Assembly (NCBI GenBank): GCA_030447805.1
Contig: JAUJOE010000002.1
Location: forward strand, 344,868 to 408,867
DNA from: Nocardioidaceae bacterium
GTDB lineage: Bacteria; Actinomycetota; Actinomycetes; Propionibacteriales; Nocardioidaceae
Reading direction: 5' to 3'
Length of the DNA stretch: 64,000 bases
The notes under the pieces were generated by a model that was not told the origin of the DNA, ran no database searches, and saw only the letters and a program-made list of their open reading frames with translations. Below, piece after piece: positions 1 to 10,160 of this stretch (its first letter is position 1; each line of letters opens with the position of its first letter). Position numbers and translations under genes: made by a program.

Positions 1-13
1 CCCGCCCCGGTCG

Positions 14-69
14 TTGACGAAGCGGACTCCAGTCCGGTACTGTCTTGAGTCATAACCGGACTCTAGTCC
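14..69 (+). promoter_or_regulatory. Promoter with two palindromic operators upstream of the rhodanese gene
   Basis: TTGACG (14-19) and TACTGT (38-43) form a plausible -35/-10 pair with an 18-bp spacer. The perfect palindrome GGACTCCAGTCC (24-35) lies inside the spacer and a near-identical one, GGACTCTAGTCC, follows at 58-69, 34 bp away centre to centre. Paired palindromes overlapping a promoter suggest repression by a dimeric regulator. The TetR protein encoded at 582-1178 is a candidate but the link is inference. Confidence 0.55.
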
Positions 70-127
70 CAAACACCGGATCCGGCGACTGGCCGGACGG
101 TCCGCACTACTCAATAGGAGGCACAAC

Positions 128-469
128 ATGACGCAACCCGTCACCCGCGACGAAGTCAAGGCCGGGCTCGACGCCGGCGCCCTGACCCTCGTAGACGCCC
201 TGCCCGAGTCTTACTACAGCCAGCAGCACCTGCCCGGTGCCCTCAACCTCGTCGCCGACGACGTGGAGACCCGCGCCGCCGAGTTGCTGCCCGACAAGGA
301 CGCCGCCATCGTTACCTACTGCTCCAACTCCGCCTGCCCGAACAGCGGCCAGGTCGCAACCAAGCTCGAGCGCCTCGGCTACACCAACGTCCGCAAGTAC
401 GCCGATGGCATTCAAGACTGGGTCGAAGCCGGACTCCCCACCGAGAGTGCAGCGCCCGCCACCCGCTGA
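128..469 (+). CDS. Rhodanese-like domain protein
   Basis: A 113-residue single-domain rhodanese. It has the family layout: a short helix, the strand ending in 'LVDALPE', the 'HLPGALN' segment and the catalytic-loop cysteine in YCSNSAC (near residue 65). Such proteins carry sulfur as a cysteine persulfide or act in redox sensing; the substrate is not predictable. A strong Shine-Dalgarno (AGGAGG, 116-121) sits just before the ATG. The upstream promoter holds two palindromic operators, so expression is probably regulated. It ends about 70 bp before a hairpin shared with the convergent TetR gene. Confidence 0.88.
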   Translation: MTQPVTRDEVKAGLDAGALTLVDALPESYYSQQHLPGALNLVADDVETRAAELLPDKDAAIVTYCSNSACPNSGQVATKLERLGYTNVRKYADGIQDWVEAGLPTESAAPATR

Positions 470-536
470 CGCGAACCGGTGCACTAGCTCCGGTCGCAGC
501 GTAGACGCTGGTCGTCGAGCTGGTTCCGCGCCGTCA

Positions 537-559
537 GGTGCAGGCCGAGGGCCTGCACC
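537..559. terminator. Perfect stem-loop between convergent genes
   Basis: GGTGCAGGCC (537-546) and GGCCTGCACC (550-559) form a perfect 10-bp stem with a 3-nt loop. It lies between the rhodanese stop (469) and the TetR stop (582), which face each other, so it probably terminates both transcripts. No U-tract is present. Confidence 0.6.
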
Positions 560-581
560 CGACGGTGTCAAGAGCAGGGGG

Positions 582-1178
582 TCACGACACCCGGCGAATG
601 GCCCCGAGAGCCACCCCGACGACGTCCTCGAGCATCGCCGGGTCTGCCGCGGCCTTGCCGACGACCCGCATGCCCTGGACGAGCGTGACCAGAAACCGAG
701 CCACCGACCGAGCGTCCTGGCCGGGATCGAGCTCACCATCGCGCTGCCCGCGCCGCACGGCATCGAGCAAGGCGCTCTCGAATCGTCCGAGTTGGGCGGC
801 CACCGCCGCCGCCGTCTCGGGATCGCCCGGCACCCGCTCCATCGCCGCGTTGACGACCAGGCAGCCGCGCCGGTCGGGATGGATCGTCGGCGCTGCGGCG
901 ATGCCGGTCAGCAGATCCCGGATCGCGTCGAGCACGGATCCGGGTCGCTGCAACAGCTCGTGGCGGGGGCCCGCCTCCACGCGGCAGTAGTGCTCCAGGG
1001 CCGCCCGAAAGAGCTCGTCCTTGTCGCCGAAGGTCGAGTACAGGCTGGAGCGGCTGATACCCAGCTCGTCGACGAGGTCCTGGAGAGAGGTCCCGTCGTA
1101 CCCGCGACGCCAAAATAAGTCCATCGCCCGCCGCAGAGCCTGCGCCTCGTCGAAGTGCTTGATGTCGGCCATAGACAT
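582..1178 (-). CDS. TetR/AcrR family transcriptional regulator
   Basis: A 198-residue regulator. The N-terminal helix-turn-helix is recognisable (residues about 25-55: GTSLQDLVDELGISRSSLYSTFGDKDEL, broken here by function: recognition helix at 'SRSSLYSTFG'). The C-terminal ligand domain is of the common TetR_C type with a cysteine in 'RRGCLVVNAA'. A second ATG at 1172 could be the start: TAGCAT lies 8 nt before it. It is divergent from the lipoprotein remnant; the shared region includes TAGT-N7-ACTA arms near 1185-1199. Ligand unknown. Confidence 0.85.
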   Translation of the reverse strand: MSMADIKHFDEAQALRRAMDLFWRRGYDGTSLQDLVDELGISRSSLYSTFGDKDELFRAALEHYCRVEAGPRHELLQRPGSVLDAIRDLLTGIAAAPTIHPDRRGCLVVNAAMERVPGDPETAAAVAAQLGRFESALLDAVRRGQRDGELDPGQDARSVARFLVTLVQGMRVVGKAAADPAMLEDVVGVALGAIRRVS

Positions 1179-1228
1179 GCATGCTAGTATCTTGGACTAT
1201 GCGTTCCAAGTTCCCTAGGAGTATGTGC

Positions 1229-2003
1229 ATGTTCCTCCCTGCGATCGCCGTCGTTACAGCCGGCTGTGGAGGCGGCGAACCCCCCGGCATCGTCGTTCCC
1301 GGTGACGCGGTCTTCCCCGAGGGCATCGCGGTCGACAAGGCCACAGGTGACCTCTACGTCGGCAGCACCTCCGACGGGACGATCTTCCGCGCCGCCGCTG
1401 GGGCCGCAGAGTTCGAGGAGTTTCTGCCAGCGGGCGCGGACGGTCGCACCGCGGCCACGGGACTGAAGGTCCACCCTGAGGGCTGGCTTTTCGTCGCCGG
1501 CCGGACGACCGGGCTGCTGTTCGTCTACGACCTCGACACCCGTGAGCTGGTCACCTCGCTCGAAGCCCTGGAGAGGGCGAGACGCTGATCAACGACCTGA
1601 CCTTCACCACCGACGCCGCCTATGTGACCGACTCCTACCGCGACGTCGTCTACCGGGTTCCGCTCGACGTCGCCGACCCCGGCAAGATGCTGACGTGGCT
1701 CGACCTCGAGGACACGGTGGTCCCGACCGATGACGGCTTTGGCCTGAACGGCATCAGCGCCAGCGACGACGGCCGCTACCTCATCAGCGTCCACACCGAC
1801 ACCGGGAGCTCTTCCGCATCGACATCCGGTCCCGTGAGGTCCGCCCGGTGGACCTTGGCGACGAGACACTGCCCACCGGCGACGGTCTCCTGCTCGACGG
1901 CACAACGCTCTTCGTCGTCCAGGAGGAGCCGGGACAGGTCGTTCCCGTCGAGCTGTCCGGCGACCTCCTCGAGGGTGAGCTGCGTTGCCGCGTCCACAGA
2001 TGA
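1229..2003 (+). pseudogene. Beta-propeller (SMP-30/gluconolactonase-like) lipoprotein, frameshifted
   Basis: The start is best placed at the ATG at 1229, 7 nt after AGGAG (1217-1221). The short signal peptide ends in a lipobox (VTAGC), so this was a surface lipoprotein. The body has propeller blades of the SMP-30/NHL kind ('FPEGIAVDKATGDLYVGST', 'GLNGISASDDGRYL'). The frame changes near 1570 and again near 1805 and then stops at 2003 without the usual last blade. It may be a decayed gene or two indel errors plus a truncation. Substrate unknown. Confidence 0.6.
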
Positions 2004-2071
2004 CCGCGCGCCCCTGCGCTCGACGGCTCCAGCCGACAGGCTGGGAGAAACCGCCGGCAGCAGGAGGACCG

Positions 2072-2632
2072 ATGACCGACACCGTCTTGCACATGGTTGG
2101 CCACGTCGGCACCGACATCGACCATCGCAAGGTGAGCAGCGGCATCGACCTGGCGACGTTCCGGCTCGCCACCACACCTCGGCGGTGGGACCGCAACCAG
2201 CGCCAGTACGTCGACGGCATCACCAACTGGATCTCGGTGCAGTGCTGGCGCGGGCTCGCCGTACATGTGCACGACTCGGTACGGCGAGGCGACCCGGTGG
2301 TGGTCATCGGAAAGCTGAAAACGGAGGAGTGGACCAAGGACGGCGTGCGAAACTCCCGGTTCATCCTCGAGGCCACAGCGGTCGGCCATGACCTCAACCG
2401 CGGCGTCAGCCGGTTCCGGAAGTCACCACGCCAGGTCGAGGCGCCGGTCGACGACAGCCAGGCGGCGGTGAAGGCGCTGCAAGACATCGAGCGGGTCGAG
2501 CCCGTCCCCTACGACGACGTCGGACGAGGCCCTCTTGCCGGACGCATCCTAAGTGTCCGGACGCATCCTAGCGTGCCGACACAAGCAAGCGTGAGTTGCG
2601 TTCGAATCAACGACGGCAGTTGCAACACCTGA
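2072..2632 (+). CDS. ssb: Single-stranded DNA-binding protein (SSB/OB-fold family)
   Basis: A 186-residue OB-fold protein; the first ~115 residues match SSB ('MVGHVGTDIDHR', 'FRLATTPRRWD', 'NWISVQCWRGLA', 'GDPVVVIGKLKTEEW'). The ATG at 2072 has AGGAGG at 2062-2067. Actinobacteria carry such a second SSB beside ettA, as here. The C-terminus ends without the acidic DDIPF-type tip, and the last ~30 residues run through a 19-bp tandem duplication (2538-2575), so the true end may have been lost by a frameshift. Binds ssDNA; precise role of this paralog is unknown. Confidence 0.85.
   Translation: MTDTVLHMVGHVGTDIDHRKVSSGIDLATFRLATTPRRWDRNQRQYVDGITNWISVQCWRGLAVHVHDSVRRGDPVVVIGKLKTEEWTKDGVRNSRFILEATAVGHDLNRGVSRFRKSPRQVEAPVDDSQAAVKALQDIERVEPVPYDDVGRGPLAGRILSVRTHPSVPTQASVSCVRINDGSCNT
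2538..2575 (+). repeat. 19-bp tandem duplication in the 3' end of ssb
   Basis: Two consecutive units beginning CCGGACGCATCCTA (2538-2556 and 2557-2575) differ only in the last five bases. They lie in the region where the SSB reading frame loses family similarity. Confidence 0.8.
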
Positions 2633-2640
2633 GGAGGTGA

Positions 2641-2811
2641 AGGCGTACCTGCGGTGATCTTCGATTCGATCGAGGGTGGGATGTTGAGGTCCTCGACCAC
2701 ACGATCTCGGTGCGATTCTCGGATGAGGCCGCTGAGATCGAGCGCGATCTGGAACGCCGAAAGGTGACGGCGTACATCGTCACCGCGCCCTGCAGCAGGC
2801 GGATCGCTTGA
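2641..2811 (+). pseudogene. ORF fragment, hypothetical
   Basis: The 2.63-3.05 kb gap holds no intact gene. One frame here reads as a plausible protein ('GWDVEVLDHTISVRFSDEA', 'AAEIERDLERRKVTAYIV') and ends at TGA 2809-2811, but has no start codon in frame. It looks like the remains of a small hypothetical protein. The opposite strand and other frames show only arginine/serine-rich shadow ORFs. Confidence 0.35.
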
Positions 2812-3047
2812 TCGGTTCCAGCTGTTCCGTTCCCGACCGACGGCGGCGACGTCTCCTGCGCGATGGCGCAGATCGTTCGAGACGATCTTTCGGCCAATAA
2901 CGTTGGATGGAGTCCGTGCCCGAATCGCGACGGTTGTTTCAGAGGCCTGAGGCATTGTCGTACCGGGCAGCCCTGCAGCCCGTGACCGTCGGCTTTCGCG
3001 CATGAACCGGCAACGGTGAGAGCGACGGCGTTGTCGACGATCTCTCG

Positions 3048-3392
3048 GTGATCCACTACTCCGTGCAGCCCCTGCCCGATGGCATTGTGCCGCTACCCCG
3101 GCACGCCGACCTGGCGACCTACGCCAACGAGGTGGCTCAGGAAGTACATGCCTGGGCGATCGAGCACGTGCGCAAGTACCGTCCGCTACCTCCGGTCGAC
3201 CGCGACCAGGTTCGCCGCGAACTACCGCCCCGGGACGACTTGTGGCGCATGCTCCGCGAAGAGTTCCGCGGGGTCCGGGACGTTCCAGGCGGTTTCGCCG
3301 GGACAAACCGCGACGGCATCGAACTCCGAGTCATGCTGACACCGGATCAGTGGAAACTACGTCGTCAGCCGCGAGATCGGCTGCCGCAATGA
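3048..3392 (+). CDS. Hypothetical protein
   Basis: A 114-residue ORF from a GTG start, with ordinary composition ('HADLATYANEVAQEVHAWA') and no family I recognise. It lies between the ssb-like gene and ettA. The last residues are basic and out of character, so the frame may shift near 3360 into the ORF that follows at 3400. Function unknown. Confidence 0.4.
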   Translation: MIHYSVQPLPDGIVPLPRHADLATYANEVAQEVHAWAIEHVRKYRPLPPVDRDQVRRELPPRDDLWRMLREEFRGVRDVPGGFAGTNRDGIELRVMLTPDQWKLRRQPRDRLPQ

Positions 3393-3399
3393 CTCCGGG

Positions 3400-3609
3400 G
3401 TGGATGCGGACTCTGCCGGCGATGGGCCAATGGTTGCCATCAGCGACCTCGACGAGGCCATGGCAACCATGGACCCCGACGAGTCCTTCCTGGTCCTCGA
3501 TGGGCATGAACTTCAGGGGTCCATCCAGGCTGAGTCGGTCGTGTCCGGCTCAGCCGGCAGCGGGAACTACAGGAAATCCACCGCCGCGGCGGCGGGCGGT
3601 GGTACGTGA
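3400..3609 (+). CDS. Hypothetical ORF, possibly the 3' part of the preceding gene
   Basis: A 69-residue ORF, acidic in its first half ('ATMDPDESFLVLDGHEL') then Ser/Ala/Gly-rich. It may be joined to the 3048 ORF by a frameshift: between them the third frame continues without a stop. Its end runs into the leader of ettA. No function can be assigned. Confidence 0.3.
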   Translation: MDADSAGDGPMVAISDLDEAMATMDPDESFLVLDGHELQGSIQAESVVSGSAGSGNYRKSTAAAAGGGT

Positions 3610-3665
3610 AAGACCGCGAGGGCAACCGCCTCGATCACTTCCACCCACCTGTAGGCTTCGGCGTC

Positions 3666-5346
<1,681 letters not shown>

Positions 5347-5370
5347 ACAGCCCCCGATGGCGCACGCTCG

Positions 5371-5859
5371 TCAGGCGGACTCGGCGGTGGTGATCAGCGG
5401 GTCGTCCCGACCGGTCTGCAGAGCGTTGATGACGTTGGAGAACACTCGTCCGATGGCTTGCAGGTCCTCGTCGTTGGCGACCTCGATGAGCGCTCGACGT
5501 ACGGACTCGACATGCACGGGTGCCGCCTCGACGAGCTTGGCGTAGCCTGCCTCGGTCATGAACGCGACAACACCCCGACCGTCGTCGGGGCATTGGCGCC
5601 GTTCGACATACCCCGCGGCTTCCATCCGAGCGATCGTGTGGGTCACCCGACTGCGGGAGTAGTTGACCGAGTCCGCCAGCTCCGCCATCCGCAACGCGCG
5701 TCGGTCGGCCTCTGACAACCGCACCAGGATCTCGTATTCTGGGAGCGAGAGCCGGTGCTTCTCGCGCAGCTGTCGATCGAAATGCTCCATCAGCAGCGTC
5801 GTGCCGACGATGTAGGCCCGCCAGGCCCGCTGCTGATCCGGGGTCAGCCACTGAGTCAT
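5371..5859 (-). CDS. MarR family transcriptional regulator
   Basis: A 162-residue winged-helix regulator. The recognition region is 'ELADSVNYSRSRVTHTIARM' and the wing follows in 'VERRQCPDDGRGVVAFMT'. The start at 5859 is supported by a leaderless arrangement: TACCCT (5871-5866 on the minus strand) 6 nt before the ATG. A perfect 10-bp inverted repeat at 5890-5914 just upstream is the likely autoregulatory operator. It is convergent with ettA and lies downstream of the thiolase, separated from it by a palindromic repeat, so not in one operon. Ligand unknown. Confidence 0.88.
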   Translation of the reverse strand: MTQWLTPDQQRAWRAYIVGTTLLMEHFDRQLREKHRLSLPEYEILVRLSEADRRALRMAELADSVNYSRSRVTHTIARMEAAGYVERRQCPDDGRGVVAFMTEAGYAKLVEAAPVHVESVRRALIEVANDEDLQAIGRVFSNVINALQTGRDDPLITTAESA

Positions 5860-5889
5860 ACCCCCAGGGTAGTGGGGAATAGTTTAACA

Positions 5890-5914
5890 TTCAACCGTAT
5901 TGGCTACGGTTGAA
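5890..5914. promoter_or_regulatory. Perfect 10-bp inverted repeat, probable MarR operator
   Basis: TTCAACCGTA (5890-5899) and TACGGTTGAA (5905-5914) are perfect inverted arms around a 5-bp spacer. The site lies about 30-55 bp upstream of the MarR start codon and its -10 box, the expected place for autoregulation by a winged-helix dimer. Nearby ACGTACGT (around 5914-5921) is itself palindromic. Confidence 0.65.
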
Positions 5915-5933
5915 CGTACGTTGACCCCAGCGA

Positions 5934-5980
5934 CTTGTCAGTCTCTACTGCCGCCATAGGTGCACTACGTTCTGACAACT
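5934..5980 (+). repeat. Dispersed palindrome family 1, copy A
   Basis: Arms TTGTCAG (5935-5941) and CTGACAA (5972-5978), 44 bp from end to end, around a 30-bp core containing GCCGCCATAGGTGCACTA. The other copies are at 13893, 54851 (opposite orientation) and 57480. It lies between the end of the thiolase gene and the MarR promoter. Confidence 0.75.
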
Positions 5981-6006
5981 CTGTACGGCGGCTGGCGCTC
6001 GCGGCT

Positions 6007-7225
6007 CTAGCTCAGGCGCTCGAGGATCATCGCCATGCCCTGGCCGCCGCCGACGCACATCGTGATGAGGCCCGTCGACTTGTCGTGGAAGTCAAGGGAG
6101 TTCAGCATCGTCGCCTGCAGTCGCGCGCCGGTCATGCCGAAGGGGTGACCGACGGCGATCGCGCCGCCGTTGACGTTGAGGCGGTCGATGTCGATGCCGA
6201 GGTCTTGGTACGACGGAACCACCTGCGCCGCGAACGCCTCGTTGATCTCGACCAGGTCGATGTCGTCGATCGCCATGCCGGCTCGGGCGAGGGCCTGCTT
6301 GGAGGCCGCCACCGGGCCCAGTCCCATGATCTCCGGCGACAGGGCGCTCACGCCGGTCGACACAATGCGCGCCAACGGCGTGACACCGAGCTCAGCGGCC
6401 TTGGTGTCGCTCATGATCACCACGGCTGCGGCGCCGTCGTTGAGGGCAGCAGTTGCCGGCGGTCACCACGCCGTCGGGGCGGAAGACCGGCTTCAGCTGC
6501 GAGACCGCCTCGTAGGTGACACCGGCTCGCGGACCGTCGTCGGCGGTGACCGTCGTACCGTCGGGAAGGGTGACGGGGTCGATCTCGCGCTGCCAGAACC
6601 CGTCGGCCAGGGCCTTCTCGGCGAGGTTCTGGCTGCGGACGCCGAACTCGTCGAGCTCCTGCCGGCTCAGACCCCGGGACGCCGCGACGTTCTCGGCGGT
6701 CTGTCCCATGGGGATGTAGATGTCAGGCAGCAGGCCGTCCTCACGAGGGTTGTGCCACGGTTCGGTGCCGCCGAGCGCTGAGTCCTCGGTGCGCTGGCGG
6801 GCCGCAGCGAAGCGCGGGTTCCTGGTGTCGGGGTGGCTGTCGGAGTTGCCGTGCACGAACCGGGACACCATCTCGACACCCGCGGAGACGAAGACGTCGC
6901 CCTCACCGGCCTTGATGGCATGGAAGGCCATCCGGGAGGTCTGCACGCTCGACGAGCAGTACCGGGTCACCGTCGTGCCGGGCAGGTGGTCGTAGCCCAG
7001 CGACACCGCAACCACCCGCGCCATGTTGAAGCCCTGCTCACCACCGGGCATGCCGCACCCGAGCATGAGGTCGTCGATGTCGCCCGCGTCGAGCTCGGGG
7101 ACCTTCGCCAAGACCGTCGCCACCATCGAGGCGGCGAGATCGTCGGGACGCAGCTCCTTCAGCGATCCCTTCCGTGCCCGACCGATGGGGGAGCGGGCGG
7201 TGGCGACGATGACAGCTTCGGGCAC
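6007..7225 (-). CDS. Acetyl-CoA C-acyltransferase (thiolase), one frameshift
   Basis: A thiolase of the FadA type: condenses or cleaves acyl-CoA with CoA. Present are the acylation cysteine in 'YCSSSVQT' (near residue 90), 'NEAFAAQ', the 'GGAIAVGHPFGMTGAR' histidine loop and the C-terminal 'CVGGGQG' cysteine. The start is the GTG at 7225 with GGAGGA 4 nt upstream. The frame shifts once near 6450 ('VTAGN' in one frame, 'NDGAAAVVIMS' in the next), leaving all catalytic residues. Joined length is about 406 residues, normal. Probably a single indel error. Degradative or biosynthetic role cannot be decided here. Confidence 0.88.
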
Positions 7226-7248
7226 AGGTCCTCCGAGAGTGCGACGGC

Positions 7249-7671
7249 ATGAAAAGCCTACTGTCACAATGTCGTGTGACCCGGCACGTGTTCCCGCTCA
7301 AGCCGCGCTGGTCGGACCTGGACGCCTATGGTCACGTGAACAACGTCACCTGGTTTGAGTACCTGCAAGAGGCGCGGGTCGACATGCTGTTCGTGCACGC
7401 GCCGCAGCGGGGAGCGGAGGCACTGGCCGAGGGCGTCGTGGTTGTGCGGGCCGAGATCGACTACCGGCGACCGATGGGTTTCCGCCCAGAGCCGTACCGG
7501 ATCGAGATGTGGGTGGCGCGGATCGGCGGTGCTTCCTTCTCGATCGGCTACGAGATCGCTGACGACGACGGAGCCGGTGACCGGGTGATCTACGGCCAGG
7601 CCTCCACGGTGCTGACGGCGGTCGACGTCGCCACCGGCCGGCCCGAGACGGCTCAACCAAGGGGAGCGTGA
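7249..7671 (+). CDS. Hotdog-fold acyl-CoA thioesterase
   Basis: A 140-residue 4HBT-family protein with the YbgC-type motif 'RWSDLDAYGHVNNVTWFEYL' in which the aspartate is catalytic. The start is either ATG 7249 or the GTG at 7276 (VTRHVFPLK), which would fit the family length better. A thioesterase of this type regularly sits between ettA and the group II globin in actinobacteria. It probably hydrolyses acyl-CoA or acyl-ACP thioesters; the chain length is unknown. Confidence 0.85.
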   Translation: MKSLLSQCRVTRHVFPLKPRWSDLDAYGHVNNVTWFEYLQEARVDMLFVHAPQRGAEALAEGVVVVRAEIDYRRPMGFRPEPYRIEMWVARIGGASFSIGYEIADDDGAGDRVIYGQASTVLTAVDVATGRPETAQPRGA

Positions 7672-7685
7672 CGTGCTCCGCTGCT

Positions 7686-8156
7686 TCACTGAGTGACGCT
7701 GGGAGTGCCCGTGGTGTCGATGGGCAAGCCGGGTTTCTGTGGCTCATCGTCGGGGGTGTTGACGAGGAAGTGCGCCGCCCGAACGACGTACTCCCAAAGG
7801 GTTGCGACGTGCTCAGCTGACATGCCGGACTCCTCGAGAGCTGACCGCATGTGGGTCAACCAGCGGTCACGTGCGGCGGGCGTCACCGGGAACGGGGCGT
7901 GTCGCATGCCGAGCCGGGGGTGCCCGCGCTGCTCGGAGTACGTCGTCGGGCCGCCCCAGTACTGCTCCAGGAACATCGTCAGCCGCGCCGCAGGGTCGCT
8001 GAGGTCCTCGTCGGGGTACATCGGGCGCAGCAGCGGGTCCTCGGCGACTTCGGCGTAGAACCTCGCGACGATCCGGACGAACGTCTCATGGCCACCGACG
8101 GCGTCGTAGAACGATTGCTGGTCAGGTGTGCGCACCGCTCCATTGTTCCAGGTCAT
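7686..8156 (-). CDS. glbO: Group II truncated hemoglobin (GlbO type)
   Basis: Start at the ATG at 8156. The 156-residue product carries 'SFYDAVGG', 'RFYAEVAEDPLLRPMYP', 'FLEQYWGGP', 'RGHPRLGMRHAPF' with the proximal histidine, and a tryptophan in the G helix region, all typical of GlbO. It binds heme and O2 and is linked to oxidase delivery and peroxide handling in mycobacteria. It lies near the cytochrome-oxidase subunit gene ctaJ, as in M. tuberculosis and M. smegmatis. Confidence 0.92.
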   Translation of the reverse strand: MTWNNGAVRTPDQQSFYDAVGGHETFVRIVARFYAEVAEDPLLRPMYPDEDLSDPAARLTMFLEQYWGGPTTYSEQRGHPRLGMRHAPFPVTPAARDRWLTHMRSALEESGMSAEHVATLWEYVVRAAHFLVNTPDDEPQKPGLPIDTTGTPSVTQ

Positions 8157-8236
8157 TGACCGCCCACCCGCCGAGGCGCCCTGGCGTGGAAGGCAGGATG
8201 GGGATGTCACAGTCGACGTAACGAGAGGACGCCATC

Positions 8237-8665
8237 ATGGCCACTACCCGCACCGCCAACGCGCACTGGGAGGGGTCCCTTCTCCAGGGCGCCGGCGAGG
8301 TCTCCCTGGACTCCTCCGGTCTGGGCACCCACGACGTGTCGTGGCCCTCGCGAGCAGAGAGCCCGAATGGCAAGACCAGCCCCGAGGAGCTCATCGCGGC
8401 GGCTCATGCCTCGTGCTTCAGCATGGCCTTGTCGCACGGGCTCTCCGGTTCGGGGCACGAGCCCCAGGCGATCGACACCCGAGCCGACGTCACCTTCCAG
8501 CCAGGTGAGGGCATCACCGGCATCACGCTGACGGTGCGGGCGCAGGTCGACGGAATGAGCAGCGACGAGTTCGTCGAGGCGGCCGAAGCCGCCAAGGCTG
8601 GCTGCCCCGTCTCCCAAGCCCTAGCCGGTACGCCGATCACCCTCGACGCGGCCCTGGGCAGCTGA
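8237..8665 (+). CDS. OsmC family peroxiredoxin
   Basis: A 142-residue OsmC/Ohr-fold protein that reduces organic hydroperoxides. The two redox cysteines are in 'HASCFSM' (near residue 58) and 'KAGCPVS' (near residue 121), and the conserved Glu is in 'SPEELIAAA'. The sequence groups with OsmC rather than Ohr. GAGAGG at 8222-8227 is a fair ribosome site. It is convergent with the mscS-like gene. Confidence 0.9.
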   Translation: MATTRTANAHWEGSLLQGAGEVSLDSSGLGTHDVSWPSRAESPNGKTSPEELIAAAHASCFSMALSHGLSGSGHEPQAIDTRADVTFQPGEGITGITLTVRAQVDGMSSDEFVEAAEAAKAGCPVSQALAGTPITLDAALGS

Positions 8666-8689
8666 TCGGCGGAGGCGAGTCGCGTTGCG

Positions 8690-9658
8690 CTAGGCGGGGG
8701 CGTCGCGATGCCAGACCATGCGCTGCGGCAGCGGGATCTCGATGCCCTCTTCGTCGAAGCGGTGCTTGATGCGCTCGCGCATCTCGCGGGCGACGCTCCA
8801 CTGCTGCAGCGGCGCCGTCTTGAGCACCACGCGCACGACGACGCCATCGGGGTCCCACCGCTCGACGCCCCACACCTCGGGCTCCTCGAGGATGTCGGCC
8901 CGGTACTCGGGGTCCTCCCAAAGATCGTTGGCCACCTCCCCGAGCAACCCCCTCACCTTGGTGAGGTCTTCGGAGAAGGCGACAGGGATGTCGAGCACCG
9001 TGCGGGCCCAGTTCTGGCTCATGTTCCCCACGGCCAGGATCTCGCCGTTGCGCACGTACCACACCGTCCCGTTGACGTCGCGCAGCCGCGTCACCCGCAG
9101 GCCGACAGCCTCGACCGTCCCCGTCGCTTCGCCGAGATTGACAGCGTCCCCCACGCCGTACTGGTCCTCCATGATCATGAAGATGCCGCTCAGGAAGTCC
9201 TTGACCAGCGTCTGCGCTCCGAAGCCGAGCGCGATGCCGAGGATGCCAGCACTCGCGATCAGCGGAGCGATGTCGACGCCGACTTCTGACATCACCATGA
9301 GGAGCACAACTGCGGCGATGACGGCCGTGGCGATGCTCTTCAGCAGGCCGCCCATGGTGGCGGCACGCTGCTGGCGCCGCTCCGCTGCGGCGGGGTTGTC
9401 GTCGAGCAGGATCTCCGAGACCTTCCCCCGCGCGAGAACCGTCGGTACGGCGCCCTCCGCGGCCCGACTGGCCACCCTGTCGATGGCGCGGTGGAGCAAC
9501 CACCGGACCACAAGTCCGAGAATGACCAGGCCGACGATCACGAGCGGCTTGGCGATCAGCCAGTTCGACGCCTTCGCCAGCCATTCATTGCCGGTGACGT
9601 CGTGCACCAGCCGACACAGGTCGTCGCCTTCGCTGCAGACCGGAACCGCCACATCCAT
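8690..9658 (-). CDS. MscS family mechanosensitive ion channel
   Basis: A 322-residue small-conductance channel. Membrane segments lie near residues 37-55 and 108-130, and the pore-lining TM3 and its continuation match MscS ('ILGIALGFGAQTLVKDFLSG'), followed by the beta domain ('DQYGVGDAVNLGEATGTV', 'VRNGEI') and the cytoplasmic vestibule. It releases solutes on hypo-osmotic shock. Convergent with osmC. Confidence 0.92.
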   Translation of the reverse strand: MDVAVPVCSEGDDLCRLVHDVTGNEWLAKASNWLIAKPLVIVGLVILGLVVRWLLHRAIDRVASRAAEGAVPTVLARGKVSEILLDDNPAAAERRQQRAATMGGLLKSIATAVIAAVVLLMVMSEVGVDIAPLIASAGILGIALGFGAQTLVKDFLSGIFMIMEDQYGVGDAVNLGEATGTVEAVGLRVTRLRDVNGTVWYVRNGEILAVGNMSQNWARTVLDIPVAFSEDLTKVRGLLGEVANDLWEDPEYRADILEEPEVWGVERWDPDGVVVRVVLKTAPLQQWSVAREMRERIKHRFDEEGIEIPLPQRMVWHRDAPA

Positions 9659-9794
9659 CCTTTGTCAGTCAAGCGCCAGGTACGCCGCCAGCGGACGGCG
9701 CCCGCTCATGCCGTGGGCACTCGGGCCGTACCGTGAGGCCGCCAGGCGTGCACCCGAAACGGTACACAAGGCCGGGTAGCAGTACCGTGGGAAT

Positions 9795-10160
9795 GTGACC
9801 TTCACGGACGCCCCGGCAAGTTGGCCCGACCCCCCCGCGACGTCGATGCTCGAGACGCTGCTGGTGTTTGTGGGCATCCCGTTACTCGTTGTGGTGGTCA
9901 TCTCCTTGCTGGTGATGGCGCCGTCACTCGCGAAGGGCCCGCGTTTCAGCCCGGGGCAACCATGGGACGCCCAGCCTGAGTGGTTCGGCGCGCCAGAGCC
10001 CGGAGCGGTCGAGACGACCCCGCAACGGCCGCAGCTCACCGGAGCAACTCATGCCACCGGTGCCACCCGCTCCGCAGCCGGCTCGCAGGCTGGCCCGGCA
10101 AGCGGGAGCGGAGCGGTTGACGGGGACACGCAGACCGGCGGTGCCAGTGTCCGTTGGTGA
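9795..10160 (+). CDS. ctaJ: Probable aa3-type cytochrome oxidase accessory subunit CtaJ
   Basis: A 121-residue protein with one membrane helix (residues about 20-42) then 'LAKGPRFSPGQPWDAQPEWFGAP' split here as the conserved juxtamembrane stretch and a disordered Pro/Thr/Gly tail. Position between glbO and pepN beside a DUF5130 gene matches the locus encoding the CtaJ subunit of the mycobacterial III2IV2 respiratory supercomplex. GTG start with TACCGT 6 nt upstream (leaderless). The assignment rests on context and the helix-plus-motif pattern, so it is likely but not certain. Confidence 0.62.
   Translation: MTFTDAPASWPDPPATSMLETLLVFVGIPLLVVVVISLLVMAPSLAKGPRFSPGQPWDAQPEWFGAPEPGAVETTPQRPQLTGATHATGATRSAAGSQAGPASGSGAVDGDTQTGGASVRW

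Noticed and set aside
2509..3306. 265-codon minus-strand ORF over 2.5-3.3 kb
   Set aside because: Arg/Pro-rich, no start context, and it opposes better coding signal on the plus strand in part of its length.
9661..9735. A fifth family 1 palindrome
   Set aside because: A TTTGTCAGTC arm is present near 9661 but no CTGACAA partner occurs at the right distance.
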